From assembly GCF_038806765.1 (NCBI RefSeq), contig NZ_CP152389.1, positions 4,216,001 to 4,280,000 on the forward strand: a DNA stretch of 64,000 bases, written 5' to 3'. The position numbers were made by a program, and so were the translations under genes. This document shows positions 54,004-62,731 of this stretch, piece after piece. The DNA is from Mucilaginibacter sp. CSA2-8R (GTDB lineage Bacteria > Bacteroidota > Bacteroidia > Sphingobacteriales > Sphingobacteriaceae). The notes beneath the pieces are model-generated. The model searched no databases and had not been told where the DNA came from. It worked only from the letters and a program-made list of their open reading frames with translations. How positions within the stretch are numbered: position 1 is the stretch's first letter; each line of letters starts with the position of its first letter.

Positions 54004-54045
54004 AAAAAAATGCCCTGCCAGATCTAAAAACCGGCAGGGCATTTT
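54004..54045 (-). terminator. Terminator of first outer-membrane barrel gene
   Basis: AAAATGCCCTGCC (54007-54019) pairs with GGCAGGGCATTTT (54033-54045), followed on the minus strand by seven Ts. Confidence 0.88.
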
Positions 54046-54066
54046 ATTATGAAATATCAAACTTTA

Positions 54067-54621
54067 TTAGAAATTGAATATGTACGCTGCACGTAAAGTG
54101 ATAAAGCTAACGTAGTCACCACTATGGTTTACGTTTTCATAACGGAAAGATACATCCAGGTGATTAGTTTCGTAACCGATTGAGGGTGCTAAGGTTTTAG
54201 CAAAATGTGATTGTTTTAAAGGGTTAACATACGGGTCAACATAGGCAACACCTAATTCACCACCAAAATAAGCCTCTGGCAAAAAGTATGCTTTAGCTCC
54301 TACACGCAGTGGGATCATTTTAAAGTCAGCCCGCTGAACAGGATTACCACTTTGATTTTTGGCAGGCAATATGTAATAGCCAGTACCACCGGTTACACCT
54401 AAGTTCTGAGTAACGTCATACTGGTATTTGATAGAAAAGCCTACTCCTCCAGTATAAATCTGGTGTCCAGGGTTCATGGTGTAGAGGCCTTCTAAACCAA
54501 CGTTAACGTGTGATACATACTGCGCGTAACGCTCGTTGTTACCTAATAGCTGAGCCTTAGCGGTTGATGCACTCAAAAGTGCAAAAAGGATTACGGCGAT
54601 TAGAGGTAAGTTGAATTTCAT
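54067..54621 (-). CDS. Outer-membrane beta-barrel protein (paralogue 1)
   Basis: The 184-aa exported protein (signal peptide 1-23, TAKA) is an eight-stranded-type barrel: alternating strands such as HVNVGLEGLYTM, GFSIKYQYDVTQNLGVTGGTGYYIL, PLRVGAKAYFL and the final ITLRAAYIFNF. It resembles the neighbouring 179-aa barrel in strand pattern (PLRVGAKAYF versus PLKAGIKAYA), so the two derive from a duplication. Role unknown. Confidence 0.8.
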   Translation of the reverse strand: MKFNLPLIAVILFALLSASTAKAQLLGNNERYAQYVSHVNVGLEGLYTMNPGHQIYTGGVGFSIKYQYDVTQNLGVTGGTGYYILPAKNQSGNPVQRADFKMIPLRVGAKAYFLPEAYFGGELGVAYVDPYVNPLKQSHFAKTLAPSIGYETNHLDVSFRYENVNHSGDYVSFITLRAAYIFNF

Positions 54622-54819
54622 AAACGATATGTGTGATAAAAATTTTTCCAGACGAATATAATTTAAATAGTTAACATTGTTACGAAATATTTGTTTTTAT
54701 TAAAAAAACATTCTAAAACTATAACTATTAAGTATAATATTTTCAAAAAAAGCCGAGTTACGTTGCAATCTATAATGAGTTAAATATATTTCGCCGTACA
54801 CTTATAATATATGTTATAC

Positions 54820-54857
54820 AACAACGGCCTCACTTAAATGTTAAGGAGGCCGTTGTT
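54820..54857 (-). terminator. Hairpin after second outer-membrane barrel gene
   Basis: AACAACGGCCTC (54820-54831) pairs perfectly with GAGGCCGTTGTT (54846-54857). The minus-strand tail is only partly T-rich, while the plus strand has seven Ts, so direction is ambiguous. Confidence 0.65.
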
Positions 54858-54874
54858 ATTTTTTTGGCTTTGTA

Positions 54875-55414
54875 TTACAGTTTAAAACCGTAAGCTAAAC
54901 GAGCAGCAACCATACCATAATTGTCATTCTGACCAGAGAAGCGTTCGTAACGTACACCTAAGTCAACGTTGCTCCAAGAATAGCCAATGCCAGGAGCTAA
55001 GATTAATTTAGTATTTTTTGCGTATTGAGTTTCAAATCCGGCACCAACTTCACCTGCTACATAGAAACCACTACCAGCGTAAGCTTTAATACCAGCTTTT
55101 AGAGGAACTATACCTTGGTCTTTAGGATTTACACTAACTGACCCTACATTATAATTTCTTGAGAACAGGTTGTAATAACCTGATGTTGCAGTGAAAGCAA
55201 CGCTATTGCTGATACCATACTGTAAACGTGCTGTACCACCTAAAGCAAAGTGCGAAAAGTTCCTTAAATCGCCTGTTGGTACACCTGCCTCAACGCCAAC
55301 ACCAAATCTCCATGCATTAGGAGGAGTAGTAGTTTGAGCTTTAACTGCATTTGTAGTAAATAGAGTGGCAACGGCAAAACCTGCAGCTGCTATAACTTTT
55401 GTTAAGTTTTTCAT
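54875..55414 (-). CDS. Outer-membrane beta-barrel protein (paralogue 2)
   Basis: The 179-aa protein has a signal peptide (1-26, VKA) and the same barrel pattern as the neighbour (WRFGVGVEAGVPTGD, ALGGTARLQYGIS, VPLKAGIKAYAGSGFYVAGEVGAGFE, VAARLAYGFKL). A terminator-like hairpin separates the two, so they are separate units. Probably an abundant envelope protein. Confidence 0.8.
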   Translation of the reverse strand: MKNLTKVIAAAGFAVATLFTTNAVKAQTTTPPNAWRFGVGVEAGVPTGDLRNFSHFALGGTARLQYGISNSVAFTATSGYYNLFSRNYNVGSVSVNPKDQGIVPLKAGIKAYAGSGFYVAGEVGAGFETQYAKNTKLILAPGIGYSWSNVDLGVRYERFSGQNDNYGMVAARLAYGFKL

Positions 55415-55836
55415 GATTTTTTGATTCGTTTTTGTGAACTATGTTAAGTTATGTACCAATAAGTACACAAAGCCGTAAACAAATACTTTGCCACTTAACA
55501 ATTTATAAACACCAGATACTGTGTTTATACCGTGCAGCTAATTTTCACAGAAATTAAATGTCAATTCGCTGCAATGACCATTTGATTGATTTTCAGTTCA
55601 TTTTTAGTTAATAAAAATTTACTTAAAATAGAAAAGTCATAAAAATGTTAAATGCTTTTGCACCGAAAATGCCATGTATGATAAGTGTACTATTTAACTG
55701 CCATTTAGTGCACAAATGGCCTTTATTGTAATAGTTTAGGGACAATATAATGATTATATAAACAAGTTTTATTGAGATTTACATTTATGTTTTGACCATT
55801 AAAAGTTAAAACAACAGATCTAAATCAGAAACTGGA
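55415..55836. other. Long AT-rich intergenic region
   Basis: 422 bp between the barrel gene start and the GreA-like gene end. Visible structure is limited to a GCCATTT/AAATGGC inverted repeat (55700-55720). No RNA gene or protein frame is convincing; the barrel promoter must lie here. Confidence 0.5.
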
Positions 55837-56289
55837 CTATAGCACTTCAGTAATCAAATAGCGCTTACCATTAAAATCGAATTGGTCGCCAATACGGGCG
55901 CCCTTAAGTTTAAGCCCCACAGGCGATGCGGTAGAAATGGCAACATAAGCCTCATTGTTTACCCGGATGTTACCTGCGCTAATAGACAAATAGAAATTGC
56001 CTTGGTTAGTTTTAATAATGCTACCGGCCTCGGCCGTGATTGATTGCGCGACTGTACCTATACGATTTAGCGCCACCATCAGTTTGTTGGCTTCGTTTAA
56101 CTGTGTAAGGTTGCGGTTAGTTTCTTGCTGAGCCATTTCGCGACCAGTTTCATACTTATCGCCAGCACTGCTTTTGGTATCATTGTTGGCCGCCTGTTGT
56201 GCCTCGGCAATAGCTTGCTGTGCGGCGTCCATACGCTGCTGCACGTAGTTAACACACTGTTGGTGTAATTGCTCTTTTAAAGTACTCAT
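55837..56289 (-). CDS. GreA/GreB-like transcription factor family protein
   Basis: The 150-aa protein has an N-terminal coiled coil (1-85, rich in Gln/Ala, with the SAGDKYETGREMAQQET loop at its tip) and a C-terminal FKBP-like domain (ISTASPVGLKLKGARIGDQFDFNGKRYLI). This is the Gre-factor layout for entering the RNA polymerase secondary channel; family members are often mislabelled 3-oxoacyl-ACP synthase. Whether it has RNA-cleavage activity is unknown because the usual tip acidic pair is not clear. Confidence 0.85.
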   Translation of the reverse strand: MSTLKEQLHQQCVNYVQQRMDAAQQAIAEAQQAANNDTKSSAGDKYETGREMAQQETNRNLTQLNEANKLMVALNRIGTVAQSITAEAGSIIKTNQGNFYLSISAGNIRVNNEAYVAISTASPVGLKLKGARIGDQFDFNGKRYLITEVL

Positions 56290-56290
56290 T

Positions 56291-56329
56291 AAAAAATAAA
56301 GTCCTGCTTAAACCACTTAAGCAGGACTT
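56291..56329 (-). terminator. Terminator of GH51 gene
   Basis: AAGTCCTGCTTAA (56299-56311) pairs perfectly with TTAAGCAGGACTT (56317-56329); the minus strand continues TTTATTTTTT up to the next gene's ATG. Confidence 0.88.
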
Positions 56330-56349
56330 GCAGTAAAAATAAGTATTAT

Positions 56350-57885
56350 TTAATATAACTCTAAAGCTACTACCGATTTTGCAGGCAAACTTACCATTAG
56401 CTTATCACCATCGCGCTTAGCGCCGTTGAAGGCTTTAGGCACTACGTTCATCGGTTTAGTAAAGGTGTTAACATCTGCAGTACTGCCTGAGGTAAGTACT
56501 TGTCCGCTTACTTTACTCCATTTCACATCCTTAAATACGGTGCTTACATCTACAGTATTATGCGAATCCAGGTTAACCAATGTAAGGTGCACTTTACCGG
56601 CTTTATCCTGCGAAGCTGATACATTTACTGCTGGCAGTTTATTACCATCAAATTCGTAATCCGGCGTATTTAACTGTATGGGCAGGTACTTAGCATCTTG
56701 GTGCACCTTATACATATCAAATATATAATAGGTAGGGGTCAACAGCATTTTCTCTTTGTCTGTTAAAATAAGCGACTGCAGTACATTGATTGCTTGTGCC
56801 AAATTGGCCATTTTTACCCGGTCGCAGTGGTTATTAAAGATGTTTAGGTTAGTGCCGGCTACCAGTGCATCGCGCAAGCTGTTCTGCTGGTATAAAAATC
56901 CTGGATTGGTGCCTGGCTCAACGTTAGTCCATACGCCCCATTCATCCACTACTAAAGCCACCCGTTTTTTAGGATCGTATTTATCCATAATAGCCGAGTG
57001 CTTGGTTACGTACTCTTCCATACGTAGAGTATTCTTGATGGTGTTAAAATATTCTTTCTCACCAAATCCGGTTGCAGGGCCTTTATCGTTCCAGTGCCCA
57101 GTGGGTATGGTATAACTATGTAAAGACAGTCCCCACATGCGGGTTCCCACCTTTTTCATCATCGTTTCTGTCCAGTCGTAATCACCATCGCTTGGTCCGC
57201 AAGCAATTTTACGCAGTTTGGCATTCGGGTAATCACGGGCGTAGGTGGCATAGCGGCGAAACTCGTCGGCATAATGTTCGGCAGTCATGTTACCACCGCA
57301 ACCCCAGCTTTCATTACCTACACCCCAAAATTTAACATTATACGATCCGGGATGACCATTTTGCTTGCGCAACGCCGTAAGCGGACTTGCACCGTCAAAG
57401 TTTAAATACTCTACCCACTTGCTCATCTCTTCAACGGTACCGCTGCCAACATTGGCAGATACGTAAGGCTCGGTATTTAGTAGTTTGCATAACTCTAAAA
57501 ATTCGTGGGTGCCAAAGCTGTTATCTTCTACTACCCCACCCCAGTTAGTATTAATCATTCTAGGGCGTTGTGTACGCAAGCCAATGCCGTCTCGCCAATG
57601 GTATTCGTCGGCAAAACAACCGCCCGGCCAGCGTAAATTGGGTATTTTAATGCGTTTCAAGGCGTTTACAATATCCAGCCTGATGCGGTCCTGCTTTTGC
57701 ACAGGCAAACTTTTGTCTACCCAAAATCCACCATAAATACCGTGGCCCAAATGTTCGGCAAACTGCCCATAGATGTGTCTGCTAATAGAGTCTTTCGAGT
57801 CGTTACTTACAGTAATGCTCGCTTTTTTTTGGGCATAGCTGTTAAAGCTAATGCCAGCCAGTAATAGAAGTAAATATTTTTTCAA
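56350..57885 (-). CDS. GH51 alpha-L-arabinofuranosidase
   Basis: The 511-aa exported enzyme (signal peptide 1-18) removes terminal arabinofuranose from arabinan or arabinoxylan. Catalytic residues are Glu192 (GVGNESWG, acid/base) and Glu315 (VVDEWGVW, nucleophile); the RWPGGCFADEYHWRDGIG segment is diagnostic. The start is TTG at 57885, giving MKKYLLLLLAG. It is not linked to a susCD pair here. Confidence 0.95.
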   Translation of the reverse strand: MKKYLLLLLAGISFNSYAQKKASITVSNDSKDSISRHIYGQFAEHLGHGIYGGFWVDKSLPVQKQDRIRLDIVNALKRIKIPNLRWPGGCFADEYHWRDGIGLRTQRPRMINTNWGGVVEDNSFGTHEFLELCKLLNTEPYVSANVGSGTVEEMSKWVEYLNFDGASPLTALRKQNGHPGSYNVKFWGVGNESWGCGGNMTAEHYADEFRRYATYARDYPNAKLRKIACGPSDGDYDWTETMMKKVGTRMWGLSLHSYTIPTGHWNDKGPATGFGEKEYFNTIKNTLRMEEYVTKHSAIMDKYDPKKRVALVVDEWGVWTNVEPGTNPGFLYQQNSLRDALVAGTNLNIFNNHCDRVKMANLAQAINVLQSLILTDKEKMLLTPTYYIFDMYKVHQDAKYLPIQLNTPDYEFDGNKLPAVNVSASQDKAGKVHLTLVNLDSHNTVDVSTVFKDVKWSKVSGQVLTSGSTADVNTFTKPMNVVPKAFNGAKRDGDKLMVSLPAKSVVALELY

Positions 57886-58011
57886 GGTACAGGGAATTGG
57901 TTAATTGTCAATTATACAATTATATGATATATACCTATTCCATTTTAAGAATTGTACGATATTTACATCATTTCTCTTATCCTGACATCAATTTGTAACA
58001 ACCTGCTACTA

Positions 58012-59808
58012 TTAATTATCGTCGTTGTACTTATTTAAGGCTAATGCCGCACTAATTAAACTTAAATGCGTAAATGCCTGCGGAAAATTACCTAACTGCT
58101 GCCCGCGCTTACTCAATTGTTCAGAGTATAATCTCAACGGGCTTCCGTATCCTAATATCTTGGCGTAAACCTCATTAGCTTTATCCAGATTACCGGCTTT
58201 AGCCAAACATTCGGCATACCAAAATGAGCACATTGTAAAAGTACCTTCTTCTTCGCCGCCAAGGCCGTCAATATTCAGCTCACTATTTCGGTAACGGTAA
58301 ATCAGCACATCCAGTTTCAGTTCGCGCTCAACGGCTTCCAGTGTTTTAAGCCATCGCGGATCTGTAGGTGTAATAAACCGCACCAACGGCATCAGCAGTA
58401 CTGAGGCATCCATCGTTTCCCCACCCAAGTATTGCACATAAGCTTCCTTTTCAGGGTTCCAAAAATCGTTGTAAATGTTTAGATAAATTTTGTCGCGCAT
58501 ATCATACCAGCGTTCGCGCGGAAATGGAAAAGAGCGCGACTCGCCTATTTTAATACCACGATCTAAAGCCACCCAACACATCAACCGGGAATGTAAAAAG
58601 GCACGTTTATCACCTCTTATTTCCCATAAACCGTGGTCAGGATCTTGCCAGTGCTCACAAACAAAATCAATTTGCTTGCTAATCATTTGCCAAAATTCAA
58701 AGGTGATCTGCCCATCGTATTTATTAAATAAATAAATGGTATCAATCAGCTCCCCATAAATATCCATCTGCTTTTGCCCAAAGGCATTATTGCCAATAAG
58801 TACAGGCTTTGAGTCTTTGTATCCTGCAAACTGCGTCAGTTCCGTTTCTGTACTGGGGTGCTTACCGTCCATAGTATACATCAGGTGCATATCATCGGCT
58901 ATACAATTAGTTTCTACCCACTTCATATAGCTTTCGGCATCCTCAATAAAGCCCAGTCTGAGCAGTACATACATGGTAAACGATGCATCACGCACCCATG
59001 AGTACCGGTAATCCCAATTGCGTATACCGCCCAAGGTTTCGGGCAGGGCGAAGGTAGCTGCTGCCATTACCGATCCGTAAATACGCGAGGTAAGCAGCTT
59101 TAGCGTAATGGCCGACCGCCTTACCGTTTCTTCCCAACGCCCTGTAAAGGTGCACTGGCTGGTCCATTTCTTCCAGAAATCATAAGTTTTGTTATAGCAG
59201 TTAAGACAATAATGATGAAAATCTGTCTTAAAGCCACTGTCGTCAATGCTGTTTTGCAACACAAAGCAGGCGGTTTGTCCCTGCTGTAGTAAAAACATTT
59301 CGTCTACGTCCTGCTTGTCCGATACCAGCTTAACATCAGACCATAAGTGTAGTTCCTGACCATCATCTGCTTTAAATACAATGCGGTTTTCGTCAGTACT
59401 TAAAATGTTGTGCGGTGTTTCGGCATAATTAAAACGGGGCCGGCATACCAGGTTAAAATTAGTATCGCCGCGTATAGCAGTAACTTTGCGTACAATGGTA
59501 AGCACGCCGTTATCATCAACAATAGGCATAAAGTCGGTAATCTCCGCTATGCCTTCGTCAGCAAAAAACCGGGTAACCAATATGGCCGAGTCGGTAAGAT
59601 AAATCTGTTTGTAACTCGCGTGTGTAAACTGCGGAGTAATGGAGAAATATCCTCCCTTGTCCTTATCTAACAGGGCGCCAAAAACGGTAGGCGAATCAAA
59701 ACGAGGCAAACATAAGTAATCAATAGAACCGGCATTAGATACCAGTGCTACGGTATGAAGATTACCTATAACGCCGTAGTTCTCAATTGGTTCATAGGCA
59801 TCTTTCAT
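58012..59808 (-). CDS. GH15 glucoamylase/trehalase-family glycosidase
   Basis: From the ATG at 59808 the product is 598 aa, cytoplasmic (no signal). The N-terminal beta domain starts IENYGVIGNLHTVALVSNAGSIDYLCLPRFDSPTVFGALLD and the alpha/alpha barrel contains GGIRNWDYRYSWVRDASFT, GGEEEGTFTMCSFWYAECL and QQLGNFPQAFTHLSLI. The family cleaves alpha-glucosides, often trehalose or maltodextrin. A TTG at 59820 would add four residues. Confidence 0.93.
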   Translation of the reverse strand: MKDAYEPIENYGVIGNLHTVALVSNAGSIDYLCLPRFDSPTVFGALLDKDKGGYFSITPQFTHASYKQIYLTDSAILVTRFFADEGIAEITDFMPIVDDNGVLTIVRKVTAIRGDTNFNLVCRPRFNYAETPHNILSTDENRIVFKADDGQELHLWSDVKLVSDKQDVDEMFLLQQGQTACFVLQNSIDDSGFKTDFHHYCLNCYNKTYDFWKKWTSQCTFTGRWEETVRRSAITLKLLTSRIYGSVMAAATFALPETLGGIRNWDYRYSWVRDASFTMYVLLRLGFIEDAESYMKWVETNCIADDMHLMYTMDGKHPSTETELTQFAGYKDSKPVLIGNNAFGQKQMDIYGELIDTIYLFNKYDGQITFEFWQMISKQIDFVCEHWQDPDHGLWEIRGDKRAFLHSRLMCWVALDRGIKIGESRSFPFPRERWYDMRDKIYLNIYNDFWNPEKEAYVQYLGGETMDASVLLMPLVRFITPTDPRWLKTLEAVERELKLDVLIYRYRNSELNIDGLGGEEEGTFTMCSFWYAECLAKAGNLDKANEVYAKILGYGSPLRLYSEQLSKRGQQLGNFPQAFTHLSLISAALALNKYNDDN

Positions 59809-60053
59809 GGTATTTGTCAAAATATAGGGTTAACAGTACTGCGGTTACTTTTCTGTTTTAAATTATGTTTGTAATGTCCTTTCACAAAATCCCTTACTTA
59901 ACACTATTTATATCAGCTTGTTTACACCCGGACTGTTTAACTGCGGTTACGCTGTGTTAACCATAACTTAGCAAAGGTTTAAAACAGAACTACTCTTTTA
60001 AAAGTTGTATCCCCACTGGTAAAAGCCATTTACAGCACCAGTGAGAGATATTT

Positions 60054-60791
60054 ATGAGAATAAACGAGGATGAAAATGCCATTGCCTTTTATCAGGAGGC
60101 GCTTGATCATTTAAAAGATAGTGGTATCGAATTTTTATTGGGAGGGGCTTTTGCCATATTTCATTACAGCGGCATCTACCGCGATACCAAAGACCTGGAT
60201 GTTTACTGCCGGTCGGTTGACTGCCCGCGCATACTGAAGTACTTTAACGACCGTGGTTACGAAACCCAGTTTACTGACGCCCGCTGGCTGGCTAAAATAT
60301 TTAAAGGCGATTATTTTATTGATGTGATTTTTGATACGGTTAACAATATCTGCAAAGTTGACGACACGTGGTTTCAGCGCGCCGAAGATGCCAGTTTTTT
60401 TGACCGCGATTTAAAACTGCTATCGCCCGAAGAATTAATATGGAGCAAAATTTATGTACAAAACCGCGAACGCTATGACGGTGCTGATATTAACCACCTG
60501 CTGGTACAAGTAGGTGCCGAATTAGACTGGCGCCACCTGCTATTTAGGTTAGACCAGCATTGGCAGTTACTACTGTCGCAAATCATCATTTTTCAGTTTG
60601 TTTACCCTGCCGACTACCAGCACATTGTACCGCGCTGGCTGTACGATGAATTACTGCGCCGGGCTGCCGAGCAGTTTGACCTCCCCTCGCCCGAAGAAAA
60701 AGTTTGCCGTGGCCCAATGATTGACCAAACCCAGTATAGTGTTGATATTAAAGACTGGAATTATAAATCGTATACCATAAAAACAGTTTAA
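60054..60791 (+). CDS. MNT-fold nucleotidyltransferase
   Basis: The 245-aa protein has the nucleotidyltransferase signature GGAFAIFHYSG...DTKDLDVYCRS with two acidic residues (DLD) and a third Asp in FIDVIFD, enough for metal-dependent nucleotide transfer. A helical domain follows. No HEPN or antitoxin partner is present. A metallophosphoesterase gene starts 5 bp after it in the same operon. Target unknown. Confidence 0.82.
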   Translation: MRINEDENAIAFYQEALDHLKDSGIEFLLGGAFAIFHYSGIYRDTKDLDVYCRSVDCPRILKYFNDRGYETQFTDARWLAKIFKGDYFIDVIFDTVNNICKVDDTWFQRAEDASFFDRDLKLLSPEELIWSKIYVQNRERYDGADINHLLVQVGAELDWRHLLFRLDQHWQLLLSQIIIFQFVYPADYQHIVPRWLYDELLRRAAEQFDLPSPEEKVCRGPMIDQTQYSVDIKDWNYKSYTIKTV

Positions 60792-60796
60792 CAGCA

Positions 60797-61537
60797 ATGG
60801 AACAAAAAAATATAACCCGTATAGCAGCTGTCGGCGACATTCATGTACGCGAAACAGACCATGGTAAGTGGGCGGATTATTTTAAGGAAGTGTCTGCGAA
60901 GGCCGATGTGCTTTTAATTTGCGGCGACCTTACTGACACTGGCGATGAGGATGAAGCTCAGGTATTGGCTAATGAGTTGCGAGCATGCACTATACCGGTT
61001 ATCTGTGTGTTGGGTAACCACGATTATGAAAAGGGACGTCAAAAACTCATCAGGCAGGCTGTGCAAAATCACAATGTGCATGTATTGGATGGCGAAGCTA
61101 TGGTTATAGGCAATGTTGGCTTTGCAGGGGTTAAAGGTTTTGGAGGCGGTTTTGACCGCTATTTACTAACCATGTTTGGTGAGGATGCCAATAAGGCTTA
61201 CGTACAAGAATCGGTTGATGAAGCACTGCATTTAGAACGGGCGCTGCAAAAATTGGATGCCGACCCTCAGGTACATAAAAAAATAGCTGTTTTACATTAC
61301 TCACCTATTAAAGCAACCGTGGTTGGAGAGCCTGAAGAAATTTACCCCTTTTTGGGTTCATCAAGATTAGCCGAAACTCTGATGCGTAATAACGTACTGG
61401 CAGCTTTTCATGGTCATGCACATGCAGGTACGCTTGAGGGCACGATTAATAATACTGATATCAAGGTATTTAACGTAGCTAAACCAGTATTAACCAAAGC
61501 CGGCTATCAGTGCCCTTATTATATTTTTGATGTATAA
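60797..61537 (+). CDS. Calcineurin-like metallophosphoesterase
   Basis: The 246-aa cytosolic protein has all dimetal motifs: GDIHVRE, GDLTDTG, GNHDYE, LHYSP and GHAHAG. Such enzymes cleave phosphomono- or diesters, including nucleotides attached to proteins or RNA. Co-transcription with the nucleotidyltransferase suggests that the two add and remove the same group; this is inference. Confidence 0.93.
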   Translation: MEQKNITRIAAVGDIHVRETDHGKWADYFKEVSAKADVLLICGDLTDTGDEDEAQVLANELRACTIPVICVLGNHDYEKGRQKLIRQAVQNHNVHVLDGEAMVIGNVGFAGVKGFGGGFDRYLLTMFGEDANKAYVQESVDEALHLERALQKLDADPQVHKKIAVLHYSPIKATVVGEPEEIYPFLGSSRLAETLMRNNVLAAFHGHAHAGTLEGTINNTDIKVFNVAKPVLTKAGYQCPYYIFDV

Positions 61538-61631
61538 AGTTGTAGGAAATATCAGGTAATGGTTAAAACCTTTTTAAACCTTGGCTTGTAATTTGCATCA
61601 AACACTGCATCAGATACAAAATATTACACTT

Positions 61632-61940
61632 ATGAAAAAGATTTTTTTGTTATTCGGTTTGATACTTGCTGTAATAGTGTCTTCAACTGACTTTACGATG
61701 GCGCAACGCCGCAAAATGAGCTCACAAGCTAAAGGCGCATTAATTGGCGGCGCAGGTGGTGCTATTGCCGGTGGTTTAATTGGCCATGGTGTAAAAGGTG
61801 CTCTTATTGGTGGTGCCATTGGTGCCGGCGGCGGTTACGTTGTTGGTAATGAGCACCGTCGTAACAAAGCCAAAAGACGTGCCTATTACCGCTCTCAAAA
61901 CCGAAGCGCCCGTTATTACAGCAGACGCCGTCATAACTAA
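61632..61940 (+). CDS. Small glycine-zipper protein
   Basis: From the ATG at 61632 the product is 102 aa, with a signal peptide (cleavage near FTMA), a glycine-zipper region (GALIGGAGGAIAGGLIGHGVKGALIGGAIGAGGG) and a very basic C-terminal tail (RRNKAKRRAYYRSQNRSARYYSRRR). Such proteins insert into or span membranes. Earlier in-frame codons back to 61581 are unlikely to be used. Confidence 0.82.
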   Translation: MKKIFLLFGLILAVIVSSTDFTMAQRRKMSSQAKGALIGGAGGAIAGGLIGHGVKGALIGGAIGAGGGYVVGNEHRRNKAKRRAYYRSQNRSARYYSRRRHN

Positions 61941-61958
61941 TTGTACAGGCTTAACCAT

Positions 61959-61992
61959 AAAAAGCGATACTCAACAAGTATCGCTTTTTTTT
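61959..61992 (+). terminator. Terminator of glycine-zipper gene
   Basis: AAAAAGCGATACT (61959-61971) pairs perfectly with AGTATCGCTTTTT (61977-61989) around CAACA, running into a total of eight Ts. Confidence 0.92.
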
Positions 61993-62063
61993 ATATCCAT
62001 TAAATAAAGTATAAAACCATCGCTTTAATCTTGATGTTAAATCATTAATTATAAATTAAATTT

Positions 62064-62636
62064 ATGTCAACTATCCAGATTTTAAATCGCGAAACTTTAT
62101 CAGACAAAAAGTACCCGCTTAAAAATTTCACTTATCTTAAGCCAGATGCCGAGGGTAACATGAAAGAGCAGAAGACCGAGGTATATTATCGCCCGGATGC
62201 TGCTGCCATTTTACTATACGATAAAGAGAAGCAAAAATTACTGTTGACTAAACAGTTTAGGTTACCAACTTACTTAAACGGAAATGAATCGGGCTATCTT
62301 ACTGAGGCTTGCGCCGGTTTAATTGACGATGGCGAGACACCTGAACAAACCGTTATTAGAGAAGCTAAAGAAGAATTAGGTGTTGATATCAGTAACATCG
62401 ATAAAGTAGGCGCCGTATACACATCGGGAGGTGGTATCACTGAATATTTACACTTGTTTATAGCAGCCTATGATTCTTTGGCATTTAAACCCACAATGGG
62501 CGGATTAGCTGCTGAAGGTGAAATTATAGAACCTTTTGAGCTAAATTTTGCTGAAGCTAAAACAAAGTTAAAAAACGGAGAGTTAAATGATGCAAAAACT
62601 GTCATGCTATTGCAATATTACTTTTTGTTTTGTTAA
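62064..62636 (+). CDS. nudK: NudK-like Nudix hydrolase
   Basis: The 190-aa enzyme has the ADP-sugar/GDP-mannose pyrophosphatase layout: PDAAAILLYDKEKQKLLLTKQFRLP, then the Nudix box GLIDDGETPEQTVIREAKEELG, then GAVYTSGGGITEYLHLFIA. It cleaves sugar nucleotides such as GDP-mannose. Confidence 0.92.
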   Translation: MSTIQILNRETLSDKKYPLKNFTYLKPDAEGNMKEQKTEVYYRPDAAAILLYDKEKQKLLLTKQFRLPTYLNGNESGYLTEACAGLIDDGETPEQTVIREAKEELGVDISNIDKVGAVYTSGGGITEYLHLFIAAYDSLAFKPTMGGLAAEGEIIEPFELNFAEAKTKLKNGELNDAKTVMLLQYYFLFC

Positions 62637-62731
62637 TTACAATCGGTTTGCCTTAAGGCTTCATTTTATAAGTTACAACATTAAATATAAACCTAAAACC
62701 AGTAATTAATTAATGCTCTTGATTGGACTGA

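Noticed and set aside
55837..56289. Annotation as 3-oxoacyl-ACP synthase
   Set aside because: No thiolase fold motifs or active-site Cys; coiled coil plus FKBP-like domain match Gre-type factors.
59821..60053. Repeated CTGCGGTTAC in the GH15/nucleotidyltransferase intergenic region as an operator
   Set aside because: Only two short copies without symmetry; not enough to support a regulatory site.
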